Made by a program: the position numbers and the translations under genes. Shown piece by piece: positions 45,452 through 54,159 of a DNA stretch of 64,000 nucleotides. The notes beneath the pieces were generated by a model. That model was not told the DNA's origin. It worked only from the letters and a program-made list of their open reading frames with translations, and made no database searches. The stretch comes from Paenibacillus sonchi. GTDB lineage: Bacteria; Bacillota; Bacilli; Paenibacillales; Paenibacillaceae. Every line of letters begins with the position of its first letter. Position 1 is the stretch's first letter. The stretch is from NCBI RefSeq assembly GCF_016772475.1, contig NZ_CP068595.1, positions 806,001-870,000 of the forward strand, in the 5' to 3' direction.

Positions 45452-46114
45452 TCAGCGTTTATCCAGCAGCCTTGCCAGGGTGCTTCCCGCAAACTGGATA
45501 ATCTGCACCAGTACAATCATTACGAGAATCGCATAGACCATCACCTCGGTCTCAAAACGCTGATACCCGTAGCGGATGGCGAAATCGCCAACTCCTCCCC
45601 CGCCGACCACGCCCATCACGGTTGAAAAGGAAATGAAGCTGATGGTTGAAGCCGTCAGGCCAAGCACCAGGCCCGAACGCGCCTCCACATACAGGAACTT
45701 GAAGATCAGCCCGGCCTTCGAGGCTCCCATGGACAGTGCAGCTTCAATGGTACCCTTCGGCACTTCCAGCAAAGACTGCTCCACCAGCCGCGAGTAATAA
45801 GCGATAGCGACAATGGACAGCGGCACGGCAGCCGCCATAGTACCGATGGCCGTACCCACCAGGATGCGGGTGAAGGGAATCAATGCAACCACCAGCAGCA
45901 GGAACGGAAAAGAACGGACCACGTTGACAATGGTGTTCAGTACAAGCGACAGCGTCTTGTTCTCATAGAGCTGGCCCTTGCGGCAAAAGTATAAAACAGT
46001 CCCCAGCGGAAGCCCGAGCAGCACTGCCGCTCCTGCCGAAATGCCGACCATGACAAAAGTTTCCCCGATGGACTCCCACATCTGATCCTGGTATTTCAGC
46101 AGATTCTCAAACAT
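45452..46114 (-). CDS. metP: MetI-type methionine ABC permease
   Basis: A 220-residue permease with five predicted helices. It begins [20 protein letters not shown] and shows VVRSFPFLLLVVALIPFTR and the coupling loop EVPKGTIEAALSMGASKAGL, typical of MetI/MetP. The start at ATG 46114 overlaps the end of the ATPase gene. Upstream extension to 46273 would lie inside the ATPase gene and lacks a signal. It moves methionine inward with MetN and MetQ. Confidence 0.92.
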   Translation of the reverse strand: MFENLLKYQDQMWESIGETFVMVGISAGAAVLLGLPLGTVLYFCRKGQLYENKTLSLVLNTIVNVVRSFPFLLLVVALIPFTRILVGTAIGTMAAAVPLSIVAIAYYSRLVEQSLLEVPKGTIEAALSMGASKAGLIFKFLYVEARSGLVLGLTASTISFISFSTVMGVVGGGGVGDFAIRYGYQRFETEVMVYAILVMIVLVQIIQFAGSTLARLLDKR

Positions 46115-46868
46115 GCGCTTCCCCCGCTTTGCCCGTAATCCGCTCACGGTAGCTCCCCGAATGGCCTTTCGGTGCCAGAAAACCGCCGTCTCCGCGGGAA
46201 AAGGAATCGACGATCCGTCCGCCTTCCATGACAGATACGTCGGTACAGATCTTCCGCACAACATCCAGCTCATGCGTGACGATGACTACAGTTACCCTCA
46301 GCATGTCATTGATATGCTGTAGCACATCAAGGATATCGGCCGTTGTCCCAGGGTCGAGCGCAGAGGTTGGTTCATCGCACAGCAGCAGCTTCGGGCTGTT
46401 CGCCAATGCCCGGGCGATCGCCACCCGTTGCCGCTGCCCTCCGCTGAGCTGGGCGGGATATTGGTCTGCCTTGCTCTCCAGGCCGACAAAGTGCAGGCAT
46501 TCCCGGACCCGCTCCATCCGTCCGCTGCGCGGCGCTCCGGCCAGCTCCAGCGGAATAGCCACATTCCGGCTGACGGTGGCATTGCCCACCAGATTGAACT
46601 GCTGGAAGATCATGCCGATCTTCTGCCGTTCCCTGCGCAGCAGCTTCTCCGGCATTTCCGTCAGCAGTCTGCCGTCCAGCGTCACAGTGCCTGCATCTGG
46701 ACGCTCCAGCAGATTGATCAGCCGCAGCAGGGTGGATTTACCGGCACCGCTGGCCCCGATTATGCCGTGAATAGCTCCGGCCCGAACCTCCAGCGATACC
46801 TTATCAACAGCACAATACCGGCCTTCTTTCAGATCGAAGCTTTTGCTTACCCCACTCAGTGCTAGAAT
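46107..46868 (-). CDS. metN: MetN-type methionine ABC transporter ATPase, atypical start codon
   Basis: The frame encodes a MetN-like ATPase: [11 protein letters not shown], Walker [22 protein letters not shown] loop MIFQQFNLV, signature [17 protein letters not shown], Walker [14 protein letters not shown] and switch IVTHELDVV. It lacks the C-terminal ACT/NIL regulatory domain of longer MetN proteins, with about 253 residues. No ATG, GTG or TTG lies at the expected N-terminus; ATT at 46868, six bases after AAGGGGGG, fits best, otherwise a base error has removed the start. Initiation at the GTG at 46685 would delete Walker A. No SAM riboswitch or methionine T-box was seen upstream. Confidence 0.85.
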   Translation of the reverse strand: MLALSGVSKSFDLKEGRYCAVDKVSLEVRAGAIHGIIGASGAGKSTLLRLINLLERPDAGTVTLDGRLLTEMPEKLLRRERQKIGMIFQQFNLVGNATVSRNVAIPLELAGAPRSGRMERVRECLHFVGLESKADQYPAQLSGGQRQRVAIARALANSPKLLLCDEPTSALDPGTTADILDVLQHINDMLRVTVVIVTHELDVVRKICTDVSVMEGGRIVDSFSRGDGGFLAPKGHSGSYRERITGKAGEAHV

Positions 46869-47329
46869 ATGAAGCCCCCCTTCCAGACTGCCTGGACTTT
46901 CCAGATTGCAGCACTAAGACTCGCAACAAAGTGTATTATAATTATTTAAAATCTGTTTTATCAAAAATCTCTTTAAATAATAAGGTATTTTTTTCGCTGT
47001 GTCATCATTTTTCTGAAAATGATATATTAAGGTTGTGAAGCATTGTCCGAAAAAGAGCAGCAGCCTTCTTTCCCAAAATGATTCACAAAGCGGTCCCAAT
47101 GCATACATTGCCTAAGCCATCCTGCAAAATGATTCCCAAGAACTCAAAGCCCGCCAGCAAAACAGTAATTCACAGAACTACAGCAGGACTACAGCAGCAC
47201 ACAAGCAGAAAAGGCTGCGCCGTCCTTGACTGATAAGGCAGCCGTTTTGAATTTCAGTCAGCGTCGCCTGGAGAATCCTGTATGAATCCTTCGGCAATTC
47301 CTAATTTGCTCGAACGCCCTATTCTCCGC

Positions 47330-47535
47330 AGGCAAAGTGGAAAAAAGGTCACTAATTTGCTGGGGCACCCTATTCTCCGCAGGTGAAGTGGAAAAAGGTT
47401 AACTAATTCGGCTCATTTCGCTCCCGACGAAGGAATATGGCCCAATTAAGTTTCCTTTTTCCACTTAACTCTCACAATTGTTGATTTTAGTGAGAAATAA
47501 GTTCACTTTTTCCAACTAGATAGAGTGAACTTAAG
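47330..47535 (-). repeat. ~200-bp palindromic dispersed repeat, copy 2
   Basis: Its reverse complement aligns along its length with 35345-35532. Sub-repeats GTGGAAAAAGG occur near 47337 and 47388 (plus) and near 47457 and 47502 (minus). The 21-base stretch around GTGGAAAAAGGTTAACTAAT at 47388 is exactly repeated in inverted form at about 35509-35529. Confidence 0.75.
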
Positions 47536-47569
47536 ATATTTACATTAGGGACTTTGTCGGGACTCCGGT

Positions 47570-47689
47570 GAATGTTTGGACTTCCGGCCGCTGTTGTCTG
47601 CAGATTTCTTGATTATTCCCGCTGTTCGCGGTGGAAATCCGCAGACAAAGGCGGACGCTACCGCTCCTCCAGTTCCAAACTTCCCCTCC
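47570..47689 (+). repeat. ~120-nt structured dispersed repeat, copy 2
   Basis: Outer arms GTTTGGA and TCCAAAC enclose CCGC/GCGG and a long inner stem TTGTCTGC-x-GATTTC / GAAATC-x-GCAGACAA. It aligns almost base for base with the reverse complement of 61205-61323, which has different but still complementary stem bases. Confidence 0.85.
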
Positions 47690-47866
47690 ACCCTTTTCCC
47701 TTTTGTTAGTTTTTCAAGTTCGCTTTATATAGATGGACGCTTGACCTGGAGATTCCGCCGCTTGTGCCATGGACGCACTGCTTATCTGCTTCTTCGCAAA
47801 GGCCAGTTGGAAAAAGGAGAGCGAACCGGGCTGATCTCCACGTGAATCCGCTCAATTCACGTCTAC

Positions 47867-47898
47867 TTATCCCCAACTTTATACACATCTTATCCACA
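47867..47898 (+). promoter_or_regulatory. DnaA-box triplet (copy 2)
   Basis: TTATCCCCA (47867), TTATACACA (47879) and TTATCCACA (47890) repeat the boxes and exact spacing seen at 5754-5785. Confidence 0.5.
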
Positions 47899-47932
47899 AA
47901 AGGGGAATTATAATTTCCTAAATATGCACAAA

Positions 47933-47960
47933 ACACCGCTGATCCCAGATCAGCGGTGCA
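47933..47960 (-). terminator. Terminator-like hairpin without an adjacent gene
   Basis: CACCGCTGAT and ATCAGCGGTG pair perfectly around a short loop; on the minus strand TTTTGTGC follows. The nearest minus-strand gene ends at 48113, where another hairpin already exists. Confidence 0.6.
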
Positions 47961-48031
47961 CTCTTTGAATCCCCGATTTCAGCCCGCCCGGCCGTTCAAA
48001 AGTAGCCTTCGGCCGGTATCCTAACGTCCTG

Positions 48032-48075
48032 ACAGGAAAGTCCGCAGCCCTGAATCAGGCTGCGGACTTTCCTGT
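48032..48075 (-). terminator. Terminator of the nucleoside-uptake operon
   Basis: ACAGGAAAGTCCGCAGCC pairs perfectly with GGCTGCGGACTTTCCTGT around an 8-base loop, about 40 bases past the last stop of the operon. Confidence 0.8.
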
Positions 48076-48112
48076 TGTACTAAAGATGCTTCGTGCTGTT
48101 TATGAGCCGCTT

Positions 48113-49525
48113 CTATTTCCGTTGATGCGGATTCCCGTTCTCAAGCTCTGCGCGAATCTTCAGGAACACCTGATAGCTCCGCTCGGCAACCTCTGATATT
48201 GCAATCGGATGAAATCCGGGCAGATCGGCATACAGCGTGTCATTCAGCGGTGCCGTCCAGCTGTCCGGCAGCTGTGCAGCCCCCAGCTTCGCTCCCATGA
48301 TGGAGCCAACGGTAGCACCGTTGCAGTCCGTATCCATTCCCGCATATACCGAAGCCACCACTGCCTTCTCAAAATCACCGCCTCCGTACACCAGTGAGGC
48401 GGCGACAATGGCGGCATTGTTATTGGTATGCACCGGATCATAGTGGCTGAACCGGTCCCACAGCCTGCTGACAAGCTCCCGTTCGCTGCCTGCTTTGTGC
48501 GCGATTGCAATTCCCTTCAGCACATCACTGGCCAGCCTGCTTGTCTGCGGAATCTCGCTCAGTCCGATTTCCACAATGCGCTCATTATCCAGCCCCGCGA
48601 ACGCGGCGGAGATCATCGCGGCATAGAACATTTCGCCGTAGATTCCGTTCTTTACATGGGAAAAGGAAGCATCCCGCCAGCCCAGCTCGGCGGCCAGCTC
48701 GGGGTAGCCGGCAGCTCCGTAGGCCAGCCCGTCCGCGCGGATGGCTGCGCCGATCCACTCCCGGTACGGATTGAGGTGCATGCGCACCCGCTCCTGCCGC
48801 AGCGGCCAATCTTCCGGCTTCTCGCCGTGCAGATGGGAGGTTTCCCGGGCAAAATTCATGTAGGCCTGCGTTTCTGCGGTGCATACCTGGCTATAGGTCA
48901 GATGCCCGTGCCACAGCTTGCCGATATCCCACGAATCCCAGTCCAGCCCCTTCTGCTCCAGCAGCATCAGGCCAAGCAGCGTGTAGCGGATATCGTCGTC
49001 ACTCTCCATATATCTGATCTTCTCTCTGGTGCTTGTGAACGACCAGCCGCTTAAGCCCAGACCATATTCGGCTTCCGCCCGCGAGTGCTCCGGAGTGTAG
49101 CCCTTAATCGGCCAGGCATCCGCCCCGCGGAACCACAGCTCAATATTTTCCCAGCCCGGACGCCCGTCCTTGCCATACAGATAATCCCAATACTCCAGCG
49201 GCTTGCCCAGCGCACAGCCGACACTTCTGCCCAGCCAGGCTCCGTAGAAGCGGTCCCTCCACTGCTCAGGAGTCCACTCCACCGCCAGCCTGCGCGGCCC
49301 TTCCGGACGCAAACGCCGGATCGCTGCGAGCTCCGACGGCTCCTGATACGGGAAGTCTTCTGCCACAGGAAGTGACATCAGTTCCCGGTAAACCTCCATC
49401 AGCTTGCCTTCCTCGCTTCCAGCAGCGGCAAGCTTCTCTGCCAGGCTGCCGGTCCGGCAGCCTTCCTCCTCACGCTGCAGCAGCTCCAGCCGCACCGTCT
49501 CCTGAAGCTGTTCCCAGCCCGCCAT
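48113..49525 (-). CDS. ADP-ribosylglycohydrolase family protein
   Basis: The 470-residue protein has a ~90-residue N-terminal extension, then the all-helical ADP-ribosylglycohydrolase (DraG/ARH/crystallin J1) core. The metal-binding elements are GAWLGRSVGCALGKPLE, ESDDDIRYTLLGL and AGMDTDCNGATVGSIMGA. The family removes ADP-ribose from proteins or cleaves ADP-ribosyl/nucleoside-like N-glycosides using Mg. It follows the nucleoside hydrolase by three bases in a nucleoside-import operon, so a role in catabolism of an imported ADP-ribose-like or nucleoside compound seems more likely here than reversal of protein modification. That is inference. Confidence 0.87.
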   Translation of the reverse strand: MAGWEQLQETVRLELLQREEEGCRTGSLAEKLAAAGSEEGKLMEVYRELMSLPVAEDFPYQEPSELAAIRRLRPEGPRRLAVEWTPEQWRDRFYGAWLGRSVGCALGKPLEYWDYLYGKDGRPGWENIELWFRGADAWPIKGYTPEHSRAEAEYGLGLSGWSFTSTREKIRYMESDDDIRYTLLGLMLLEQKGLDWDSWDIGKLWHGHLTYSQVCTAETQAYMNFARETSHLHGEKPEDWPLRQERVRMHLNPYREWIGAAIRADGLAYGAAGYPELAAELGWRDASFSHVKNGIYGEMFYAAMISAAFAGLDNERIVEIGLSEIPQTSRLASDVLKGIAIAHKAGSERELVSRLWDRFSHYDPVHTNNNAAIVAASLVYGGGDFEKAVVASVYAGMDTDCNGATVGSIMGAKLGAAQLPDSWTAPLNDTLYADLPGFHPIAISEVAERSYQVFLKIRAELENGNPHQRK

Positions 49526-49528
49526 GCG

Positions 49529-50491
49529 CTATTTCTCTCCCGCCGCAAGCCCATGCTCCCGGTCGAGTCTGTCCAGCGCATCGAACAGCAGCTTCATGAA
49601 GGCTTCGCGGTCCACGCCCAGCAGCACCTGTGTATTGGCGGCACGGTCCGGCTTTTTTCTCCGGTCGGCCACCGTCATTCCTCTGGTCAGCCGGCCTTCC
49701 GTTTCCACCGTAACGTGCAGATGCTCCGATTCAAACAGCTCCGGCCGCAGCAGCCAGGCCACCGCACACGGATCATGCAGTGCGCTGCCGACATAGCCCA
49801 TTTTTTTGCCATAAATCGAATAGAAATCAAGCAGCTCGCCTACCATCACGGACACAGGTCCCCGCGATTTCAGCTCCAGAATCTCTTCTTCAAAAATGGC
49901 CGCTTTATCCGTCACATCCAGTCCGCTCATTACAATGGGAATCCCGGATTCGAAGACAATTCGCGCCGCTTCGGGGTCCACATAAATATTGAACTCTGCC
50001 GTTGCAGTCACATTTCCGTAAGCCAGTCCGCCGCCCATCAGGGAAATCTTCTCGATCTTTTCCTTTACTTCGGGATAAGCTGTAATTAAAAGGGCAATAT
50101 TCGTAAGCGGTGCCGTCGGCACCAGTGTAATTTTCTCTTCCGATGACCGGATGATCTCCAGCATGAATTCTACCGCGCCCTGTTCCACCGGCTTGAACCT
50201 GCTGGCCGGAAGCGCAGGGCCGTCCATGCCGGATTCGCCGTGGGCCTGTTCCCCGGTTACCAGCTTGCCGAGCAGAGGTGCTGCCGCTCCTTTGGCTACG
50301 GGGATGTCGGCATTGACAAAGCTGAGCACTTTGAGCGCATTGTCCGTGATTTTATCAAGAATCTGGTTGCCGCCAACCGTGGTAATCCCCCGGATTTCCA
50401 GCTGCTCCGGATGAGCCAGCGCAAGCAGAATGGCAATCGCGTCATCATGCCCCGGATCGCAGTCAATAATGATAGGTGTTGGCATCGTCAT
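49529..50491 (-). CDS. Nucleoside hydrolase (IunH/Rih family)
   Basis: A 320-residue hydrolase with the calcium site DCDPGHDDAIAILLAL at the N-terminus, GITTVGGNQ, LVPTAPLTNIALLI and a C-terminal HDPCAVAWLL. It cleaves the N-glycosidic bond of nucleosides to ribose and base. Located 28 bases downstream of the last nucleoside permease gene, it would process nucleosides as they enter. Base preference cannot be read from sequence. Confidence 0.92.
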   Translation of the reverse strand: MTMPTPIIIDCDPGHDDAIAILLALAHPEQLEIRGITTVGGNQILDKITDNALKVLSFVNADIPVAKGAAAPLLGKLVTGEQAHGESGMDGPALPASRFKPVEQGAVEFMLEIIRSSEEKITLVPTAPLTNIALLITAYPEVKEKIEKISLMGGGLAYGNVTATAEFNIYVDPEAARIVFESGIPIVMSGLDVTDKAAIFEEEILELKSRGPVSVMVGELLDFYSIYGKKMGYVGSALHDPCAVAWLLRPELFESEHLHVTVETEGRLTRGMTVADRRKKPDRAANTQVLLGVDREAFMKLLFDALDRLDREHGLAAGEK

Positions 50492-50519
50492 CGCTCCCTT
50501 GTGAGTTTATCTGTAAAAA

Positions 50520-51458
50520 TTATTTGGAAGTAGTAGTCTTCAGCTTCTTGTTCTTCTTCCGTGTTTCGGATACGGCGTAAATGATCAGGCCGATGACGGT
50601 CGCCACATAGGGAAGCGTAGCGATCAGCTCCGCCGGAATCTTCAATACCTGAAGGGCATTGGCGAGCGCGTCGGCGGCACCGAACAAAAGTGAGGTTAAC
50701 GCCGTACCCACTGTCGTGCTCCGGCCCATCGATTCGGCGGCAATCGCAATCCAGCCCCGTCCGGCCACCATATCGCGGGTGAACAGTGACAGATAGCCCA
50801 TCGACATGTAGGCTCCGCCCAAGCTGGCGAAGAACCCGCTGAGCAGGAGTGCGGTATACTGGATTTTGATCACACTGACTCCGACCGACTGGGCCGCATG
50901 CGGATTTTCGCCTACCGAGCGGATACGCAGCCCAAGCGGCGTGCGGTTCAGCAGATAATAAACCACAAGCACAGAGAGAATCGAGAGATAGGTCAAAATA
51001 TGATGGCCTGAGAGGATCGGGCCCAGCACCGGAATATCCTTCAGCAGCGGAATCTCCACACTCGGCAGCACCTTGCTCGCTAAGGAAGTGGAAGAGCCCT
51101 TGTCCCCGCTAAGCAGATACAGAATGAATACTGTACCGCCTGATGCGAACATATTGATCGCCACACCGCCGAGAATAATATGGGTTTTGAATTTCAAGGT
51201 GAAAAAAGCCAATATCCCCGCAATAAGCGTTCCTGATAATACTGCTCCCAGCAGTCCGACCCAGGCGCTATGCGTATAGGCACTTACAATGACACCGGTC
51301 AAAGCGGAGACGAGCATAATGCCTTCCATCCCGATGTTGATGATGCCCGCGCGGTTTGAGATCAGCGCACCCAGCGCAGCGAACAGAATCGGCGTAGTCA
51401 CCCGCAGCACCGAAAAGGCAAAATCCGTCGTCAGAATGACGTTCAGCAGACTGTTCAT
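50520..51458 (-). CDS. nupQ: Nucleoside ABC permease (NupQ-like)
   Basis: A 312-residue permease of the BPD_transp_2 family with eight to ten helices. Motifs include SNRAGIINIGMEGIMLVSAL near the N-terminus and RSVGENPHAAQSVGVSVIKIQY in the central loop, as in Bacillus NupQ/YufQ. It overlaps the end of the partner permease gene by four bases and pairs with it in the guanosine/nucleoside importer NupNOPQ. Confidence 0.9.
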   Translation of the reverse strand: MNSLLNVILTTDFAFSVLRVTTPILFAALGALISNRAGIINIGMEGIMLVSALTGVIVSAYTHSAWVGLLGAVLSGTLIAGILAFFTLKFKTHIILGGVAINMFASGGTVFILYLLSGDKGSSTSLASKVLPSVEIPLLKDIPVLGPILSGHHILTYLSILSVLVVYYLLNRTPLGLRIRSVGENPHAAQSVGVSVIKIQYTALLLSGFFASLGGAYMSMGYLSLFTRDMVAGRGWIAIAAESMGRSTTVGTALTSLLFGAADALANALQVLKIPAELIATLPYVATVIGLIIYAVSETRKKNKKLKTTTSK

Positions 51459-52501
51459 GCTTCCTTGGCCTCCTTCAGCAGCATCCGGTTCTTCCAGAAC
51501 TTGAGGAATTGCTCAGCGGAAATCAGCAGAATAATAACGGCTTGAATAATGGAGATCATCTCGGACGGCACATCGGACAGCCGTGCCATCAGATCGGCGC
51601 CTATCCGGATATAGGCCAGAAACAGCGCAGAGGCGATGACGGACAGCGGGTTGTTTTTGGCCAGCATCGCTACCAGCGCACCATCCAGGCCATATCCCGG
51701 CAGCGAGGTCCACTGGAACCGGCTGTACATCCCGAGCACTTCCACCGAGCCGCCCATGCCGGCAATAAATCCGGCGATCAAGTGGACCAGGATAATGACC
51801 TTGGCCGTCTTCATTCCAGAATAGCGGGCGAATTCGCGGTTGGCCCCTGTCATCCGCAGCTCGTACCCCCACTTGGTCCGGTAGAGAAACAGATGGGCCA
51901 GTACAATCAGCACCAGTACAATAATCAGTCCGGTATGAATCCGGGTGCCCGGGAAAATTTTGCTCAACTGCGCCGTCTTCTCGAATTTAAAGGAAACATT
52001 GGCAAAAGCTTTGGCATCCCGCAGGTGATAGTTCAGCAGGTACAGCCCCACGCCAAACAAAATATTATTGAACATCAGTGAAGTTACCAGTTCATTGGCG
52101 TTCCACTTGGCCTTGAGAATACCAGGGACCGCTGACAGCAGCGCCCCTACGATGGAGCCTGCGGCAATCGCCACCAGCGGATGCAGCCAGCCGCCCAGAC
52201 TGAGGTGAATCGCCAGTACAGAAGCAACGACACCGGAGAAATAAAAGATCCCTTCCGCCCCCAGGTTGAACATATTGGCCCGGAACAGTAATGAAACGGC
52301 CAGCCCTGTGAACATCAGAGGTATCGCCATCTCAATGACGTTGCCGATATGCCCCTTGGTGGATAACGGCTCCAGCAGGAAGATGCCGATGGTCTTCACC
52401 GGCTGGTCGCTGACAAGCGAGATGATCAGAAAGGCAATAATCAGCGCTATGACAATAACCGCCGCTGTCCGGATGGCCTCGAAGTATTTGACTTTAAACA
52501 T
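51455..52501 (-). CDS. nupP: Nucleoside ABC permease (NupP-like)
   Basis: A 348-residue permease of the same family, with FNLGAEGIFYFSGVVASVLA, LKAKWNANELVTSLMFNNIL and ELRMTGANREFARYSGMKTAKVI. It matches NupP/YufP in length and motifs. The start overlaps the ATPase stop by eight bases, so the ATPase and both permeases are translationally coupled. Together they form the membrane part of a nucleoside importer. Confidence 0.9.
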   Translation of the reverse strand: MFKVKYFEAIRTAAVIVIALIIAFLIISLVSDQPVKTIGIFLLEPLSTKGHIGNVIEMAIPLMFTGLAVSLLFRANMFNLGAEGIFYFSGVVASVLAIHLSLGGWLHPLVAIAAGSIVGALLSAVPGILKAKWNANELVTSLMFNNILFGVGLYLLNYHLRDAKAFANVSFKFEKTAQLSKIFPGTRIHTGLIIVLVLIVLAHLFLYRTKWGYELRMTGANREFARYSGMKTAKVIILVHLIAGFIAGMGGSVEVLGMYSRFQWTSLPGYGLDGALVAMLAKNNPLSVIASALFLAYIRIGADLMARLSDVPSEMISIIQAVIILLISAEQFLKFWKNRMLLKEAKEA

Positions 52502-54056
52502 GGTTTACGGCCCTCCCGGTCTGCTCTTTATCCTGCCGGTGGATTCCCAGCATATACAGTCCCAATTCCTCCTCGCTTACCGCAGAAGGTTTATCAAAAT
52601 AGGCGACAATCTGACCCTCATACATGACAAGGAGGCTGTCGCTGAGCTCCAGAATTTCATTCAAATCCGCCGATACCAGCACAATGGCGCAATGATCCGA
52701 GCGCAGCTCCAGCAGCTTCTGGTGAATGAATTGCGCAGCCCCGATGTCCACACCCCGGGTCGGCTGCTCGGCAATGAGCAGCTGCGGATTCGTGGAGCAT
52801 TCCCTGGCGACAACCACCTTTTGCATGTTGCCCCCGGACAGCATGCCGATCGGCTGCTGCGGGCCGGAGCAGCGCACCTTGAACTCCTCTACCAGCGAAG
52901 CTGCCAGAGCGGCAATCTTGGAGCCCTTGAGAAATGGCCCCTTGTTCATATCCTTCGAACGATACCGCGTAGAAATCAGGTTGTCGGCAATGCTGGCCTC
53001 TCCAGCAGAGCCTTGGCGCATCCGGTCCTCGGGAATATAAGACACCCCCAGGCCGCGGATGTCCAGGATATCCGCATCACGGATATCTGTCCCTTGTACA
53101 CGTACTGATCCGCTGGAGGATACGCCGCGCAGGCCGCCGGTCAGCGCCTCGATCAGCTGTGTCTGCCCGTTCCCCTCGACACCGGCGATGCCGACAATCT
53201 GTCCTTCGCGGACCGAGAAGCTGACCTCGGACAACAGCGCTTTTCCTTGGCTGTCTGTGACGCCCAGCCGGTCCACCGCAAGCACCGGCTGGCCGAGGGA
53301 GGTCTTGTCCTTCTCATATTTCAGCACCACATCCCGGCCGACCATCAGCCGCGAGATTTCCTGCTCGCTTACTTCGCTCGTCTGAAAGACGCCTTCGCTT
53401 CTGCCGCCGCGCATAATGGTAATCCGGTCGCAGATCGCTTTGACTTCCTTCAGCTTGTGCGAGATAAATACGATCGTATGTCCCTGCCCCTTAAGCTGCT
53501 GCAGCTCATGGAACAGCTCCTCCGTTTCCTGCGGGGTCAGCACTGCCGTCGGCTCGTCGAGGATGAGGATTTGGGCGCCGCGCACGAGCGCCTTCAGAAT
53601 CTCCACCTTCTGCTTCATGCCGACGGTCAGGTCCTCCACCTTCGCTTTGGGATTCACCGCGAGGTTGTATTTGCGCGCCGTCTCCTCCGTCAGACGCACC
53701 GCTTCGCTATAATCGAAGCCTACGCCTTTGCGCGGCTCCATGCCCAGCACCATATTTTCCGCCACGGTAAAAGAAGGCACCAGCATGAAATGCTGATGAA
53801 CCATGCCGATGCCGCGGTCAATCGCATCCTGCGGGGACTGGAGCCTTACTTTGTCTCCCCGGATGTAGATCTCACCGTCACTTGGCTCTTCCATCCCGAA
53901 CATAATCTTCATCAGAGTGGATTTGCCCGCACCGTTCTCTCCTGCAATCGCATGGATTTCTCCTTCGCGCAAAGAAAATGCAACGTTCTTGTTCGCAACA
54001 ACGCCGTTCGGATACACTTTGGTGATTCCCCGCATTTCCAGCAGAGCATTTGCCAT
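52494..54056 (-). CDS. nupO: Nucleoside ABC transporter duplicated ATPase (NupO-like)
   Basis: A 520-residue protein with two ABC domains. The first has Walker A GENGAGKSTLMKIMFGM, signature LTVGMKQKVEILKAL and Walker B ILILDEPTAVLTP. The second has a degenerate Walker A (GVEGNGQTQLIEALTG), LSGGNMQKVVVARE and LLIAEQPTRGVD. This is normal for the RbsA/NupO class, in which only one site is fully active. A hairpin lies between this gene and the binding-protein gene upstream. Confidence 0.92.
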   Translation of the reverse strand: MANALLEMRGITKVYPNGVVANKNVAFSLREGEIHAIAGENGAGKSTLMKIMFGMEEPSDGEIYIRGDKVRLQSPQDAIDRGIGMVHQHFMLVPSFTVAENMVLGMEPRKGVGFDYSEAVRLTEETARKYNLAVNPKAKVEDLTVGMKQKVEILKALVRGAQILILDEPTAVLTPQETEELFHELQQLKGQGHTIVFISHKLKEVKAICDRITIMRGGRSEGVFQTSEVSEQEISRLMVGRDVVLKYEKDKTSLGQPVLAVDRLGVTDSQGKALLSEVSFSVREGQIVGIAGVEGNGQTQLIEALTGGLRGVSSSGSVRVQGTDIRDADILDIRGLGVSYIPEDRMRQGSAGEASIADNLISTRYRSKDMNKGPFLKGSKIAALAASLVEEFKVRCSGPQQPIGMLSGGNMQKVVVARECSTNPQLLIAEQPTRGVDIGAAQFIHQKLLELRSDHCAIVLVSADLNEILELSDSLLVMYEGQIVAYFDKPSAVSEEELGLYMLGIHRQDKEQTGRAVNHV

Positions 54057-54098
54057 GGGTCATCAACGCCTTTCAACTTGGGTAATCTGCAAAAATAG

Positions 54099-54136
54099 GC
54101 AGCTGGAACTCTTCGTAACGAAGAGATTCCAACTGC
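54099..54136 (-). terminator. Intercistronic hairpin between nupN and nupO
   Basis: GCAGCTGGAACTCTTCGT and ACGAAGAGATTCCAACTGC pair with two mismatches. No long T run follows, so it may act as a partial terminator or as an mRNA stabiliser that raises the binding protein over the ATPase and permeases. Confidence 0.6.
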
Positions 54137-54159
54137 GGGAGCCGGCTTACCGGTGTGAC

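Larger units (their letters stand above)
46869..48112. other. 1.24-kb gene-free gap rich in repeats and hairpins
   Basis: From left to right it holds an AT-rich metN promoter region, a hairpin with GGCTGC/GCAGCC near 47213-47246, the second ~200-bp palindromic repeat (47330-47535), the second ~120-nt structured repeat (47570-47689), the second DnaA-box triplet (47867-47898) and two terminator-like hairpins (47933-47960, 48032-48075). No protein-coding gene is credible; the 89-codon frame at 47576 is largely repeat sequence. Confidence 0.7.

Noticed and set aside
46914..47108. 64-codon minus-strand frame upstream of metN
   Set aside because: AT-rich, no recognisable protein pattern and no signal for translation.
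46869..47330. SAM riboswitch or methionine T-box before metN
   Set aside because: Neither the S-box core nor the T-box AGGGTGGNACCGCG sequence was found on the minus strand.
47576..47845. 89-codon plus-strand frame
   Set aside because: It mostly covers the ~120-nt structured repeat and has no ribosome binding site.
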